Positions 19,108 to 28,464 of a DNA stretch of 64,000 nt are shown here, piece after piece. The stretch spans positions 32,674-96,673 of the forward strand of contig JAHLWP010000011.1 in assembly GCA_019057865.1 (NCBI GenBank), read 5' to 3'. The stretch comes from Promethearchaeota archaeon. Lineage in GTDB: Archaea; Asgardarchaeota; Lokiarchaeia; Sigyniarchaeales; SOKP01. The translations under genes were made by a program, and so were the position numbers. The notes beneath the pieces were generated by a model. The model had not been told where the DNA came from. It saw nothing but the letters and a program-made list of their open reading frames with translations, and did no database searches. Position 1 is the stretch's first letter. The number at the start of each line of letters is the position of its first letter.

Positions 19108-20223
19108 ATGAGTAAAGAAAAGAAAAGCCCTTATGAAATTGATGAGACAATTTACCAGCGATTTGAAGAGAAAAACAATATGATTTATCGCCGTTTATGG
19201 GATAAATCTTTACCAACTTATGGTCAAATGTTTTTTACTAATATTCAAAAGCATATTGATTCTAAAAAAGAAGGATATTCCCGTATTGATTTTAATCTTG
19301 TTAAATCAGGTTGGACAGTCTATGAAAAATTTCCATTTGCATTTGCGTGGGAAAGAAAGGATCATTATACAGGAGATTATGGGAAGAAATGGACAAAATC
19401 AAAATTTAAAGTTGAAAATCTTGAGGATTTTACTGAAATAATAAAAAAGACTGCAAAATTTTATGGTGCATCATTGGTAGGAATTGTTGATATTGATGAG
19501 AGATGGATTTACAAAACAGGATTTATCAGACCAGAAAATAAAAGTGAAGAAGATTCTAAAGGGAAAGTAAGGGAGGGTGTACAAAGTGTTTCTATTCTTC
19601 AGCAGCCAATTAATTTGCCAGAGGGTATAAATAAAGTTATTGTAATGGCAATTGAAATGGATAAAGATGCTATCTCTACGGCACCTGCTCAACCTGCAGC
19701 CGCAACTGCAGCTGTAGTTTACTCCAAAATGGCTTTTACAATAGCATGTGTAGGTGAATTTATAAGGAACTTAGGATATAGAGCAATACAATGTGGAAAT
19801 GATACCGCGTTGAGTATACCCCTAGCTATTGATGCAGGATTAGGTGCATTAGGGAGATTAGGTTTGTTAATAACCCCCGAGTTTGGTCCAAGAGTAAGAA
19901 TTTGCAAAGTATTTACAGATTTACCATTAAGAACGGATAAACCTAATCTTGAATTTATAAAAAAAGTTGAAAACTTTTGTAAGAATTGTTTTAAATGTGC
20001 TGAAGCATGCGAAACAGAAGCAATTACTAAAGATAAAGAACCTAAATTTAAAAGTGAATCAATAAGTAACAATTCTGGCGTAAAAAAATATCATGTTAAT
20101 GTGGAAAAATGCTTTGAATTTTGGATTGAAAATAGTAGTGACTGTGGGGCATGTATTGCAGTTTGCCCATTTTCAAAGATTATTAATTATCTAACTCCTA
20201 ATGAGTTCTGGAAATTAGATTAA
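19108..20223 (+). CDS. Reductive dehalogenase-like corrinoid iron-sulfur protein, cytosolic
   Basis: 371 residues. The C-terminus carries two ferredoxin-like clusters: C291-x2-C294-x2-C297-x3-C301 (FCKNCFKCAEACE), then C335 in VEKCFEFW and C346-x2-C349-x3-C353 in DCGACIAVCPF. The VEKCFEFW...C..C...CPF pattern and GLGALGRLGLLITPEFGPR...TDLPL are typical of the RdhA family; epoxyqueuosine reductase shares the fold. No Tat signal peptide, so it is cytosolic, unlike classic respiratory dehalogenases. No RdhB membrane anchor gene is adjacent. Substrate unknown; a corrinoid cofactor is expected from the family. Confidence 0.72.
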   Translation: MSKEKKSPYEIDETIYQRFEEKNNMIYRRLWDKSLPTYGQMFFTNIQKHIDSKKEGYSRIDFNLVKSGWTVYEKFPFAFAWERKDHYTGDYGKKWTKSKFKVENLEDFTEIIKKTAKFYGASLVGIVDIDERWIYKTGFIRPENKSEEDSKGKVREGVQSVSILQQPINLPEGINKVIVMAIEMDKDAISTAPAQPAAATAAVVYSKMAFTIACVGEFIRNLGYRAIQCGNDTALSIPLAIDAGLGALGRLGLLITPEFGPRVRICKVFTDLPLRTDKPNLEFIKKVENFCKNCFKCAEACETEAITKDKEPKFKSESISNNSGVKKYHVNVEKCFEFWIENSSDCGACIAVCPFSKIINYLTPNEFWKLD

Positions 20224-20329
20224 ATAGAATAATCAAAAATTTTATGAGCTATTTTTGATATATTTAACAAAACAGATAAAAGTTTCAATCCTTTATTATT
20301 AGATAATTTGATTATTTTATTTCTGAAAA

Positions 20330-22045
20330 ATGAATATTGTTGATAAAAAAACAATCGCAGAATTTTTAGGTGAATATGTAACCTATATCTCAGTAGAAGA
20401 ACTTGAGAGTATAATTGAAATTCCTCCTCCTGAAATTAGTTATACATATGCATTTCCATGCTTCCAATTAGCTAAGTGGGAAAAAAAAGCTCCAAATATT
20501 ATTGCAGAAAACTTACAGAAGAATTTATCTTTAACAGATTACTTAGAAAGTATTGAAGCAATAGGTCCTTATCTCAACTTCAAAATTAAATCTTCAATAA
20601 TTTTGCAGAATATTTATGAACTTGGGGGAGATTATGGTAGAATTTATGAAGAAGCAAAGAAAAAGAAATCTAAACCGTCAAAAATAGTAATAGAATACCC
20701 TGCTCCTAATACAAATAAACCTCTTCATTTTGGTCATATTCGAAATATACTTTTAGGTCGTTCTATTTCAAATCTTTTGAGATATAAAGGGGATAACGTG
20801 TTTGAAGTTAATTTATATAATAATAGAGGGATTCATATCTGCAAATCTATGCTTGCATATAAGAAATGGGGTAAAAAAGAAGAACCAAATGTAAAAAGTG
20901 ACCACTTTGTAGGAGACTATTACGTTAAATATGTTCAAACGGAAAAGAAAGATAAACAGTTAATAGATGACGTTTATGATTTGCTAAAATTATGGGAGAG
21001 TGGAGATAATGAGACCAGAGAGTTATGGACAAAAATGAATAAATGGGCGATTGATGGCTTTAAAGAAACCTTCAAAAAATTCAATATAAATTTCGATAAA
21101 GAGTATTTTGAATCGGAAATATATGAAAAAGGTAAAGAAATTGTTCTTTCGAACCTTGAGAAAGGTATCTTTGAAAAAACCGAAGACGGAGCTGTTTTTG
21201 CTAGTTTAAAGGAAAAATATAATTTACCTAATAAAATTTTACTTAGAAGAGATGGAACTTCAGTCTATATTACGCAAGATATTTATCTAGCATTCCTTAA
21301 AAAACAAGATTTTGATTATGATAAGTCAATTTATGTTGTTGGAAATGAGCAGGATCTATATTTTAAACAACTTTTTGCTGTTTTAGATTTGATTGGATTT
21401 AAAGAAGATAAATATCATCTTTCTTATGGAATGGTTTCTTTACCAGAAGGAAAAATGAAAAGTAGAGAAGGTATTGTTGTAGATGCAGACGAGATAGTAG
21501 AAAAAATGGAAATGCTTGCTTATGAAGAAGTCAATGAAAGATATCCTGAACTTTTAGAAGAAGAAAAAATAAAAAGAGCTAATGTTATAGGTATGGCAGC
21601 TTTAGTATTTTTCATTTTGAAATTTAATCCAAAATCAGATTTCATATTTAATCCAAAAGAAAGTATATCATTTGAAGGGGAAACAGGACCATATATTCAA
21701 TATTGTTATGCAAGAATAGAATCCATAATCTCTAAATCAAAAGAGAGGATTAGCTCTAAGATTAATTGGGCTTTATTAAGCCATCATTTAGAGCAAAATT
21801 TAATTAAACAGTTAAGTTACTTCCCCGAGATTGTGGACACTACAGCTAAAAATTATAGTATACATTTAATACCTCAATATCTTCTAAACTTATGCCAAAT
21901 TTTTAATTCTTTTTACAGTGTTTGTCCTGTTATCTCAGATAATAAAGAATTAGAGAAAGCGAGATTATTATTAATAAAATGTGTACAGATTGTAATAAAG
22001 ATTGGATTAGATATTATGGGAATAGAAATACTCAATAAAATGTAA
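20330..22045 (+). CDS. argS: Arginyl-tRNA synthetase
   Basis: 571 residues, class I aminoacyl-tRNA synthetase. The signature region YPAPNTNKPLHFGHIRN contains HFGH (HIGH motif), with RNILLGRS following; the KMSKS equivalent is KMKSREG. Arg-specific features include an N-terminal Add1-like domain and a C-terminal helical anticodon-binding domain with YCYARIESI. It charges tRNA-Arg with arginine in the cytosol. It is followed after 27 bases by agmatinase, another arginine-derived pathway gene, and likely cotranscribed. Confidence 0.93.
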   Translation: MNIVDKKTIAEFLGEYVTYISVEELESIIEIPPPEISYTYAFPCFQLAKWEKKAPNIIAENLQKNLSLTDYLESIEAIGPYLNFKIKSSIILQNIYELGGDYGRIYEEAKKKKSKPSKIVIEYPAPNTNKPLHFGHIRNILLGRSISNLLRYKGDNVFEVNLYNNRGIHICKSMLAYKKWGKKEEPNVKSDHFVGDYYVKYVQTEKKDKQLIDDVYDLLKLWESGDNETRELWTKMNKWAIDGFKETFKKFNINFDKEYFESEIYEKGKEIVLSNLEKGIFEKTEDGAVFASLKEKYNLPNKILLRRDGTSVYITQDIYLAFLKKQDFDYDKSIYVVGNEQDLYFKQLFAVLDLIGFKEDKYHLSYGMVSLPEGKMKSREGIVVDADEIVEKMEMLAYEEVNERYPELLEEEKIKRANVIGMAALVFFILKFNPKSDFIFNPKESISFEGETGPYIQYCYARIESIISKSKERISSKINWALLSHHLEQNLIKQLSYFPEIVDTTAKNYSIHLIPQYLLNLCQIFNSFYSVCPVISDNKELEKARLLLIKCVQIVIKIGLDIMGIEILNKM

Positions 22046-22072
22046 GATTTAAATTAATAAAAAAGATTTATT

Positions 22073-22984
22073 ATGAATTTTTTTGATTTCGGAGAATTGA
22101 TAGATAAAGACACTGAATTTGTCATTTTTGGAATACCTTGGGATTACTTAACTTCAATAGAGGGCCCAAACTCTGCCATTGCTCCTCAAAAAATACGTGA
22201 TGTTACTGAGAATTTAGCTCTTACATCTGAAATGGGCTTTAAGATTCCTAATTTAAAAGTTATTGATATTGGAGATGTTAATATCGAACCCAAAAACGTA
22301 GAGAGGAATCTCAAAGAAATTGAAAATTTTGTCAAAAAGATATTTGAAGAGAAAAAAGAGATAGTCTCTGTAATGATTGGAGGAGATCATTTCTGTACTT
22401 ACCCTGTAGTTAAAGTAATCGGGAATAATTTTGATAATAAAGATAAATTTGGATTTTTAGTTTTTGATTCTCACTTAGATCTTTACGAAGAATGGGATAA
22501 AGGTGTTTACTCACATGCAACAATCTCCCATCGAATTTATGATATGGAATTTATTAATAATAAAAATTTATTAGTTGTGGGGACAAGAGATATTGATATT
22601 CCTGAGTTAGATATAGCAAATAAAGAAAAAATTGCATATTTAGATGCCTACAAATTAGCTGAAATTGGATTAAGTGAATATATTAATATAATAATTGATT
22701 TTTTTAATGGTTCTGATATCAATAACCTCTATGTATCCATTGATATTGATGCTTTAGACCCTTCTATTGCCCCTGGTACGGGTTTTGCTATCCCTGGAGG
22801 ATTTTCTTACCGTGAGATATGGATTATTTTAAGAGAATTAACTAAAAATTTTAATATTAGGGCATTTGACGTGGTTGAGGTTGCTCCAAATTTGGATAAT
22901 GCTAATAATATGACTTGTAATTTAGCAGCTAAGTTAATTATAGAATTTATATCATTTATAGCTGAAAAAAATGGTAAGATTTAA
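22073..22984 (+). CDS. speB: Agmatinase / arginase-family ureohydrolase
   Basis: 303 residues. Manganese-binding motifs are GGDHFCTYP, DSHLDLYEEW (DAHxD equivalent) and SIDIDALDPSIAPGTG, the last being the family signature; EVAP follows. Agmatinase hydrolyses agmatine to putrescine and urea in polyamine synthesis. The start codon of the deoxyhypusine synthase gene lies three bases beyond this stop, so the pair is translationally close and functionally linked. Agmatinase rather than arginase is inferred from that neighbour. Confidence 0.88.
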   Translation: MNFFDFGELIDKDTEFVIFGIPWDYLTSIEGPNSAIAPQKIRDVTENLALTSEMGFKIPNLKVIDIGDVNIEPKNVERNLKEIENFVKKIFEEKKEIVSVMIGGDHFCTYPVVKVIGNNFDNKDKFGFLVFDSHLDLYEEWDKGVYSHATISHRIYDMEFINNKNLLVVGTRDIDIPELDIANKEKIAYLDAYKLAEIGLSEYINIIIDFFNGSDINNLYVSIDIDALDPSIAPGTGFAIPGGFSYREIWIILRELTKNFNIRAFDVVEVAPNLDNANNMTCNLAAKLIIEFISFIAEKNGKI

Positions 22985-22987
22985 ATA

Positions 22988-23935
22988 ATGGATAACAATT
23001 TTAAAGAAAAGTTGAAGAAAGTAAACCAATTTAAAGTAACAGACGAAATAGACATAATCAGCCTTATTCATTCTTTAAAAGAGACTGGTTTTAATGCTAA
23101 AAGATTAGCTTTAGCTTGTCACATCTATAAAGATATGATTAACGATAAAGAATGTACGAAATTTTTTGGCTTGGCTGGTGCTATGGTTCCTGCTGGAATG
23201 CAAGGAATTATTCATGATTTTGTTAAAGAGGGATTTATTGATGTGTTAGTTTCTACTGGAGCAAATTTAACGCATGATCTTGCTGAGTGCTTAGGTTTTC
23301 ATCATTTACAAGGTGAAATTAATCCTAATAATATTGACGATGCTAACTTACTTAGCGAAGAGATGAATAGAATTTATGATGTTTTTTTGCCAAATAAAGT
23401 CTATGAGGGAATAGAGGATTTTATATCTCAGCTGAAAATCCCAGACAATACCATGTCAGTAAGCTCATTTTTAAAATTTTTAGGAGAGCATTTACCTAAA
23501 AGTTCAAATTCAATTTTAAGAATCTGCGCAGATAAGAATGTCAAGGTCTTTTGCCCTGCTTTTACTGACTCTGGATTAGCGATGCAGTTAGGTTTTCATC
23601 ATAAAAATTTAAATTTAAACCACTTCAAAGATATGCTCGAAATGGTTGATATTGCATGGGATGCTAAAAAAGCCGGAGTTTGCATAGTTGGAGGGGGAGT
23701 TCCTAAAAATTTTATAATGCAATCATTACAATTTTGCCCAAATTCGGCTAGCTATGCAATTCAAATAACTATGGATAGACCAGAACCAGGTGGATTAAGT
23801 GGTGCTACATTAAGAGAAGCAATATCTTGGGGGAAAGTTAATAAAAAGGCAAAATATACAACACTTATATCAGATGCCACAATTGCTTTACCACTAATAT
23901 TTTGGTTTTTGAAAAAATCAAAAAATAACAAGTAA
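22988..23935 (+). CDS. dys: Deoxyhypusine synthase
   Basis: 315 residues. NAD-binding and active-site motifs are STGANLTHD, EHLPKSSNSI, FCPAFTDSG and VGGGVPKNFI, whose Lys is the catalytic residue of the family; SGATLREAISWGKV follows. The enzyme moves the aminobutyl group of spermidine onto a lysine of aIF5A. It is adjacent to agmatinase (polyamine supply), an arrangement known in other archaea. It converges with the longin-like gene on the minus strand. Confidence 0.93.
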   Translation: MDNNFKEKLKKVNQFKVTDEIDIISLIHSLKETGFNAKRLALACHIYKDMINDKECTKFFGLAGAMVPAGMQGIIHDFVKEGFIDVLVSTGANLTHDLAECLGFHHLQGEINPNNIDDANLLSEEMNRIYDVFLPNKVYEGIEDFISQLKIPDNTMSVSSFLKFLGEHLPKSSNSILRICADKNVKVFCPAFTDSGLAMQLGFHHKNLNLNHFKDMLEMVDIAWDAKKAGVCIVGGGVPKNFIMQSLQFCPNSASYAIQITMDRPEPGGLSGATLREAISWGKVNKKAKYTTLISDATIALPLIFWFLKKSKNNK

Positions 23936-23968
23936 TTATTTAAATTGTCTTAATTATAGAAATCTTTA

Positions 23969-24430
23969 TTATAATATCCCTTTTAATTTTTGATCAATAG
24001 TTTTTGTATCAGTTCCAAAAATTTTATCAAGATTTTGCTTAAAATTCCTAAATTGAGAAACTTCTGATAAATTCTTACCAGTATTAAGCGATTTAAATTC
24101 TTTTAAGATTTTATGTAATGATGGTTGAACTATTTTATGAATATACTTGTCAATCTTCTTCTCTTTATCTAATATGGCGTAAGAAATCAGAAGTTCAGGT
24201 TCATTACTATTATCAGATAAGATTTTATCCCCAATAAAAGCGATAATAAATTTTTTTCCTTCAAAATATTCAACTAAACCCTGTGAAAAGGCACTTTCTG
24301 CAAAATTTAGGAAAGCAGTTAATAATCCACTTCTTAAATCTACATCGATTTTTCCAAGACTAGTTTTATGATAACTTTTCTTTACTACAGTAAATCCTCT
24401 AAACAATAATCCCGCTTCCCGGATAACCAT
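23969..24430 (-). CDS. Longin-like small protein
   Basis: 153 residues. The segment LGKIDVDLRSGLLTAFLNFAESAF followed by VEYFEGKKFIIAFIGDKI resembles the longin-type fold common in Asgard proteins (strand, helix, then paired strands). The C-terminal third is helical and Lys-rich. No catalytic motif. In Asgard genomes such proteins often accompany small GTPases; none is directly adjacent here. The family assignment is by pattern only. Confidence 0.45.
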   Translation of the reverse strand: MVIREAGLLFRGFTVVKKSYHKTSLGKIDVDLRSGLLTAFLNFAESAFSQGLVEYFEGKKFIIAFIGDKILSDNSNEPELLISYAILDKEKKIDKYIHKIVQPSLHKILKEFKSLNTGKNLSEVSQFRNFKQNLDKIFGTDTKTIDQKLKGIL

Positions 24431-24674
24431 ATTGAGATTTAAATCTATTGATTTTTTTAACTAATTGAAGAATTTCCAAAAAGTAATTTATTTAATAATT
24501 TAAATATAACAATCCAATTTAATAAAATCTTTCCTCATTAAAAAGAATTAAAGATTCATTATGTTTACCTACTAAAAAATATATAATCTTATAAATTAAT
24601 CTATTTCCAGTCAATTCCAATTTTTAAGAGGTTAAACAACAAGAATTTTTATATTTAGTATATTTCTTAAAACT

Positions 24675-25862
24675 ATGATTACCAAAGATAAAGTTAAATT
24701 ATGCGCTGAAAATATTGCCCGAAGTATAAGTATAAAAAAAGAAGGCGAATTCGTTTTTATAAGAGGAGGTGCTTATTCTCAAGAATTAATAGAAGAGATA
24801 GGATTAAGCATTTTAAGAAAAGGAGGAATTCCTCATATCTCATATACATCGGATTACTATACAGAAACTATTTTTCAAGATGATCAAATTAAGGTTAAGA
24901 CATTAGAAAAAACTCCTCAACATTATTTAAAAATGATTGAGAATATAGATGCATATATTGTAATTGAACCCCTCGAAGATCCTTCAATTACCACCAAAGC
25001 ACCAAGAGAAAAAGTAGATGCTGTTGCTAAAGCTAGAGCTCCTATTAGAGAAATTCTTTATGGTTTTAAGGAAGAATATGCACCTGGCAAAAAATGGTGT
25101 TATGCTGCCTGGCCCTCAAAAAAAGCAGCAGAATTCTATAATATAGATTATGACTTTTATGAAAGGTTTATTGTTGGAGGAATGAGTGTTCCTTATAATG
25201 AGATGAATAAAATTACAAAAAATCTAGGAAGATTCTTCGATAAAGCTAAAAAAGTGTATGTTAATGATGAATTTGGGACTGATTTTTGGGTTTCAATAGA
25301 AAATAGAAAAAAAATTCTTGATGATGGAATCATTTCAGATGAACAAATTGAATCAGGAGATTTAGGGGGTAATTTACCGGCTGGAGAAGTTTTTTTCCCA
25401 CCTAACGAAAAACAAGGTGAGGGCAAACTCTTTTGTCCTTTAACTAAAGATAGATTCACAGATAAAATCATAAGAAATGTTGATTTAGGTTTTAAAGAAG
25501 GAAAATTATTAATAGATAAAACAACTGCCGATACCAACTTAGAAGATTTAATTGCTTCTTTTAAAAAATGTGAAGAAATGGATAAAGAGAATAAAGTACC
25601 TGAACTTAGAACTTATAATGTTGCTGAACTTGGAATTGGGTGTAATCCGGAAATTACGAGAGCAATTGGATATATCCTTACTGATGAAAAGATTATTGGG
25701 AGTGTACATTTAGCATTTGGATTTAATAAAAGTTTTGGGGGAACTTCCGCATCCCAGATGCACTGGGACTTTGTAACTGCTCCTAAAGCTAATATTACTG
25801 TTGAATATCTAGACGGGTCCAAAAAATTAATAATGGACAATGGTAAATTAATTGATAATTAA
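24675..25862 (+). CDS. M29-family metal-dependent aminopeptidase
   Basis: 395 residues. Motifs of the M29 (aminopeptidase T/AmpS) family are GGNLPAGEVFFPP (metal Glu), ELGIGCNPEITRA (ELGiG.NP, metal Glu) and EKIIGSVHLAFGFNKSFGG...MHWD (metal His and Asp). It removes N-terminal amino acids from peptides in the cytosol using two metal ions. A TATA-like TTTATATT at about 24647 lies ~27 bases before the ATG, so the mRNA may be leaderless. Confidence 0.85.
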   Translation: MITKDKVKLCAENIARSISIKKEGEFVFIRGGAYSQELIEEIGLSILRKGGIPHISYTSDYYTETIFQDDQIKVKTLEKTPQHYLKMIENIDAYIVIEPLEDPSITTKAPREKVDAVAKARAPIREILYGFKEEYAPGKKWCYAAWPSKKAAEFYNIDYDFYERFIVGGMSVPYNEMNKITKNLGRFFDKAKKVYVNDEFGTDFWVSIENRKKILDDGIISDEQIESGDLGGNLPAGEVFFPPNEKQGEGKLFCPLTKDRFTDKIIRNVDLGFKEGKLLIDKTTADTNLEDLIASFKKCEEMDKENKVPELRTYNVAELGIGCNPEITRAIGYILTDEKIIGSVHLAFGFNKSFGGTSASQMHWDFVTAPKANITVEYLDGSKKLIMDNGKLIDN

Positions 25863-25878
25863 GTGTATTAGTGAAAAG

Positions 25879-26352
25879 CTAAATTAATTTTTCAATATAT
25901 TGGAGTACTTTTTCTAATACCTTCTTTTTAAATGTAATTCGATCTGTCTTGAAATTGTATTTCTCCACAATAGTTTCTTTTTCATTTGAAAACCCAATAA
26001 AAACCAGCCCTACTGGCTTTTCTGGTGTCCCACCAGTCGGACCTGCTATACCACTAATACCAATACCTATGTCTACATTTGATTGTATTCTAATATTATT
26101 GGCTAACTGTCTTACAATTTCTTCAGAGACAGCACCATTTTCTTCAATTGCTTTAGGATCTACATTTAATAAATCTATTTTTGCCTGATTGTTATAGCAT
26201 ACAATACCTCTTTCAAATACATTCGAAGCTCCCGAAACATTGGTAAACATATTCGAAATATAACCTCCCGTGCATGATTCTGCGACAGCTATTCTAATAT
26301 TTTCTTTAGTAAAATTTTTAATTATCTTCTCGATTCTGTTTAAAAGAGCCAA
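25879..26352 (-). CDS. pncC: CinA C-terminal-domain nicotinamide-nucleotide amidase
   Basis: 157 residues matching the stand-alone CinA-C domain: AVAESCTGGYISN (catalytic Ser region), SGASNVFERGIVCYNNQAK, GAVSEEIVRQLA and GISGIAGPTGGTPEKPVG. The enzyme deamidates nicotinamide mononucleotide in NAD recycling. The full two-domain CinA is absent. TTG start with GGTGA upstream on the coding strand. Convergent with the M29 peptidase gene. Confidence 0.9.
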   Translation of the reverse strand: MALLNRIEKIIKNFTKENIRIAVAESCTGGYISNMFTNVSGASNVFERGIVCYNNQAKIDLLNVDPKAIEENGAVSEEIVRQLANNIRIQSNVDIGIGISGIAGPTGGTPEKPVGLVFIGFSNEKETIVEKYNFKTDRITFKKKVLEKVLQYIEKLI

Positions 26353-26361
26353 ATTACATCA

Positions 26362-26826
26362 TCACCTTTGTATCTCAAATTTTTTGCCACATGACTTGCA
26401 ATATTGTCCTTTTTTACTCATAGGAGTACCACAATAAAGACAAAACACTTTTGTAGCAGGTTTTTTAACAGGGGCTAGGGATTTAAATATTTCTGGTTCT
26501 TTTTCCCCAAAAGGTTGATATTGCAAATTTTTTTCAACAACTTTCTGAAAACATCTAGGACAATTCTGCTTTTTCTTAATACCATAATAGAACACATAGG
26601 GATTGAGTGCCATAAAAAACCACATATAATATAAAAAGAGAATAATCCCTGAAAAAATAAAAGAAGTTATAACGGTAATAGTTATTAAAGTCATTAATAT
26701 AATAACTGCAAAAATACCAAATAATTTAATATTAAATTTTGGTCTTGATGGAAAAACATTCATTTTGCAGCTTTCACAGAACTTCATTTCGTTTATATCT
26801 TGACTCATATCTCTCCATGTAAACAT
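26362..26826 (-). CDS. Zinc-ribbon membrane protein
   Basis: 154 residues. A first CxxC (CESCKM) near the N-terminus pairs with CPRC after a double hydrophobic segment (LFGIFAVIILMTLITITVITSF and IILFLYYMWFFMAL). A second zinc ribbon at the C-terminus is CLYCGTPM...CKSCGKKF. ATG at 26808, preceded closely by GGAGAG, is an alternative start; from 26826 a TATA-like stretch ~27 bases upstream suggests a leaderless transcript. Same strand as the upstream cinA-like gene with a 9-base gap. Function unknown. Confidence 0.6.
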   Translation of the reverse strand: MFTWRDMSQDINEMKFCESCKMNVFPSRPKFNIKLFGIFAVIILMTLITITVITSFIFSGIILFLYYMWFFMALNPYVFYYGIKKKQNCPRCFQKVVEKNLQYQPFGEKEPEIFKSLAPVKKPATKVFCLYCGTPMSKKGQYCKSCGKKFEIQR

Positions 26827-26974
26827 TTAAAACAATTTGCTATTATTATTAAAAATACCATAAATATAAATTAATAACAAATAAAAATAAATAATTAAAT
26901 AATATCTTATACTTTTGAAATTTTAAAGCAATAGTATTATTATTCGGAAAAAAAAATTTTACAGAGTGATTTAA

Positions 26975-27514
26975 ATGAGAAATAATGAAGACAAGAAAGG
27001 ATTTGTGTTTAAGATTACAGTTATTGGAGATGGAGCAGTAGGAAAAACCTCATTAATCAAAAAATACACTCAAGGGAGTTTTCAAAAAGACTACATTAAA
27101 ACCTTAGGAGCACAATTTTCAAAATACGATGAGGAAATTGAAGGAGATAATTGTAAATTATTTTTCTGGGATATTGCTGGCCAGGATGAATTCAATTTCA
27201 TGCGTCCTACCTTCTATAAAGGAAGTAAAGCAGCAATTATAGTATTTTCACACACTGATGATGATAGTTTTGAACATATCTCCCAATGGCATGATGATAT
27301 TATAAAATATTGCGGTGATCTCCCAATAGTTTTATTCGGAAACAAAATTGATTTAATCAATAAAGAGGATTTAGATGATGGGAAGGCTAAAGAAATTGTA
27401 AAAGAAAGAAATTTTCTTAAATATTATAGAACAAGCGCTAAAACAGGAAGTGGTGTATACAAAGCATTTCAGGCAATAATTAAAGAATTATATTATAGAT
27501 ATAAAGAAGACTAA
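26975..27514 (+). CDS. Ras-like small GTPase
   Basis: 179 residues with G1 GDGAVGKTSL, G2 Thr in IKTLGAQFSK, G3 WDIAGQDEF (canonical DxAGQ), G4 GNKIDL and G5 TSAKTG. All nucleotide-binding motifs are intact, so it should be an active GTPase with the catalytic Gln. No C-terminal lipidation cysteine. It is followed, after 4 bases, by a thioredoxin-like gene, then a V4R protein and a second GTPase, suggesting a functional block. Confidence 0.93.
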   Translation: MRNNEDKKGFVFKITVIGDGAVGKTSLIKKYTQGSFQKDYIKTLGAQFSKYDEEIEGDNCKLFFWDIAGQDEFNFMRPTFYKGSKAAIIVFSHTDDDSFEHISQWHDDIIKYCGDLPIVLFGNKIDLINKEDLDDGKAKEIVKERNFLKYYRTSAKTGSGVYKAFQAIIKELYYRYKED

Positions 27515-27518
27515 TAAA

Positions 27519-27818
27519 ATGCATGAAGATTTCGAGCAAGATTATCCTAAGATAATATTTTTTTCTTCGAATCATTGCGCTCCTTGTAAGCCAGTTGAAG
27601 AAATGCTGAAAAAAATAAATATTTCATTGTTTGGAAAAAAATTAAAAATAGAAAAAATTTTGATTGATCTTGAAGAAAACCGAGGATTTACTCGAGAATA
27701 TCGAATCACCTCTGTGCCAACATTAGTTATAGCTGAAAAAAAATTAGCAGTAAACATTCAAGAAGAAGATATAATTGACGCAATTTTATATGCGTTTATA
27801 GCATCTGTAAAAATATAA
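27519..27818 (+). CDS. Thioredoxin-like protein
   Basis: 99 residues of the thioredoxin fold. The active site is NHCAPCKPVEEML with the CxxC pair, and the cis-Pro region is RITSVPTLVI. The size is that of minimal archaeal thioredoxin/glutaredoxin-like proteins. It reduces protein disulfides in the cytosol. It begins 4 bases after the GTPase gene stop, so it is likely cotranscribed; whether it acts on that GTPase or the cysteine-bearing V4R protein downstream is unknown. Confidence 0.85.
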   Translation: MHEDFEQDYPKIIFFSSNHCAPCKPVEEMLKKINISLFGKKLKIEKILIDLEENRGFTREYRITSVPTLVIAEKKLAVNIQEEDIIDAILYAFIASVKI

Positions 27819-27881
27819 TTTTAAATAAAAAATACTAAAAAGATATGAATAAAAAAAAGAATAAATTTTAAGTGAATTTGT

Positions 27882-28361
27882 ATGGATCGACCATTACTAT
27901 CTAAAATTTTGGCTCAAATGAAAAAGAATTTAAAAGAAGGAAAATCAATAGGAGATATGAAGGTTGGTGCTTTATTAGCTTTAGGACACCAACTAGAAGC
28001 GATTTTTTATTATTTAGGACACGAGTTAGGGACAATTCTAAAAGTCAAACAAATTGCTGATGTAAATAAAATACCTGATGAATTAAAAAAGACGATCTCT
28101 GAATATAATCTAGGAGATATTGAAATTACGGATAGTTCAGATGAAGTAGTACAATTAAAGTTGAAAGGGCATTCATCCATCAAGGATTTAATTAATAAAG
28201 GAATCAAAACAACTGGTAGTTTTTGTTCATTCGAAGCGGGATTGCTAGCTGGAGTTGTAGAAAAAATAAGCGATCATCATTGCTTTGCCCAGGAATTAGA
28301 ATGTAGTTTGCAATCAGATAAGGGATACTGTGAATTTATGATAGTTTTTCAAAAAGAATAA
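27882..28361 (+). CDS. V4R-domain (TRAPP/Bet3-fold) protein
   Basis: 159 residues. The C-terminal half has the V4R pattern: FCSFEAGLLAGVVEKISDHH followed by ELECSLQSDKGYCEFMIVF, with Cys residues in the usual C...G...C.F positions. The V4R fold is shared with Bet3 subunits of the TRAPP tethering/GEF complex and with bacterial hydrocarbon sensors. It lies between two small GTPase genes on the same strand, which fits a GTPase partner role (inference). The N-terminal half is helical. Confidence 0.65.
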   Translation: MDRPLLSKILAQMKKNLKEGKSIGDMKVGALLALGHQLEAIFYYLGHELGTILKVKQIADVNKIPDELKKTISEYNLGDIEITDSSDEVVQLKLKGHSSIKDLINKGIKTTGSFCSFEAGLLAGVVEKISDHHCFAQELECSLQSDKGYCEFMIVFQKE

Positions 28362-28464
28362 GTTCAATTTATTCGAATATTTAACAAGAAACTTGAGTCG
28401 AAAATTATTAATAAGTATAAACTATATTGTGAATATAAAATAAAACTGTAAGTTTTGATCAACA

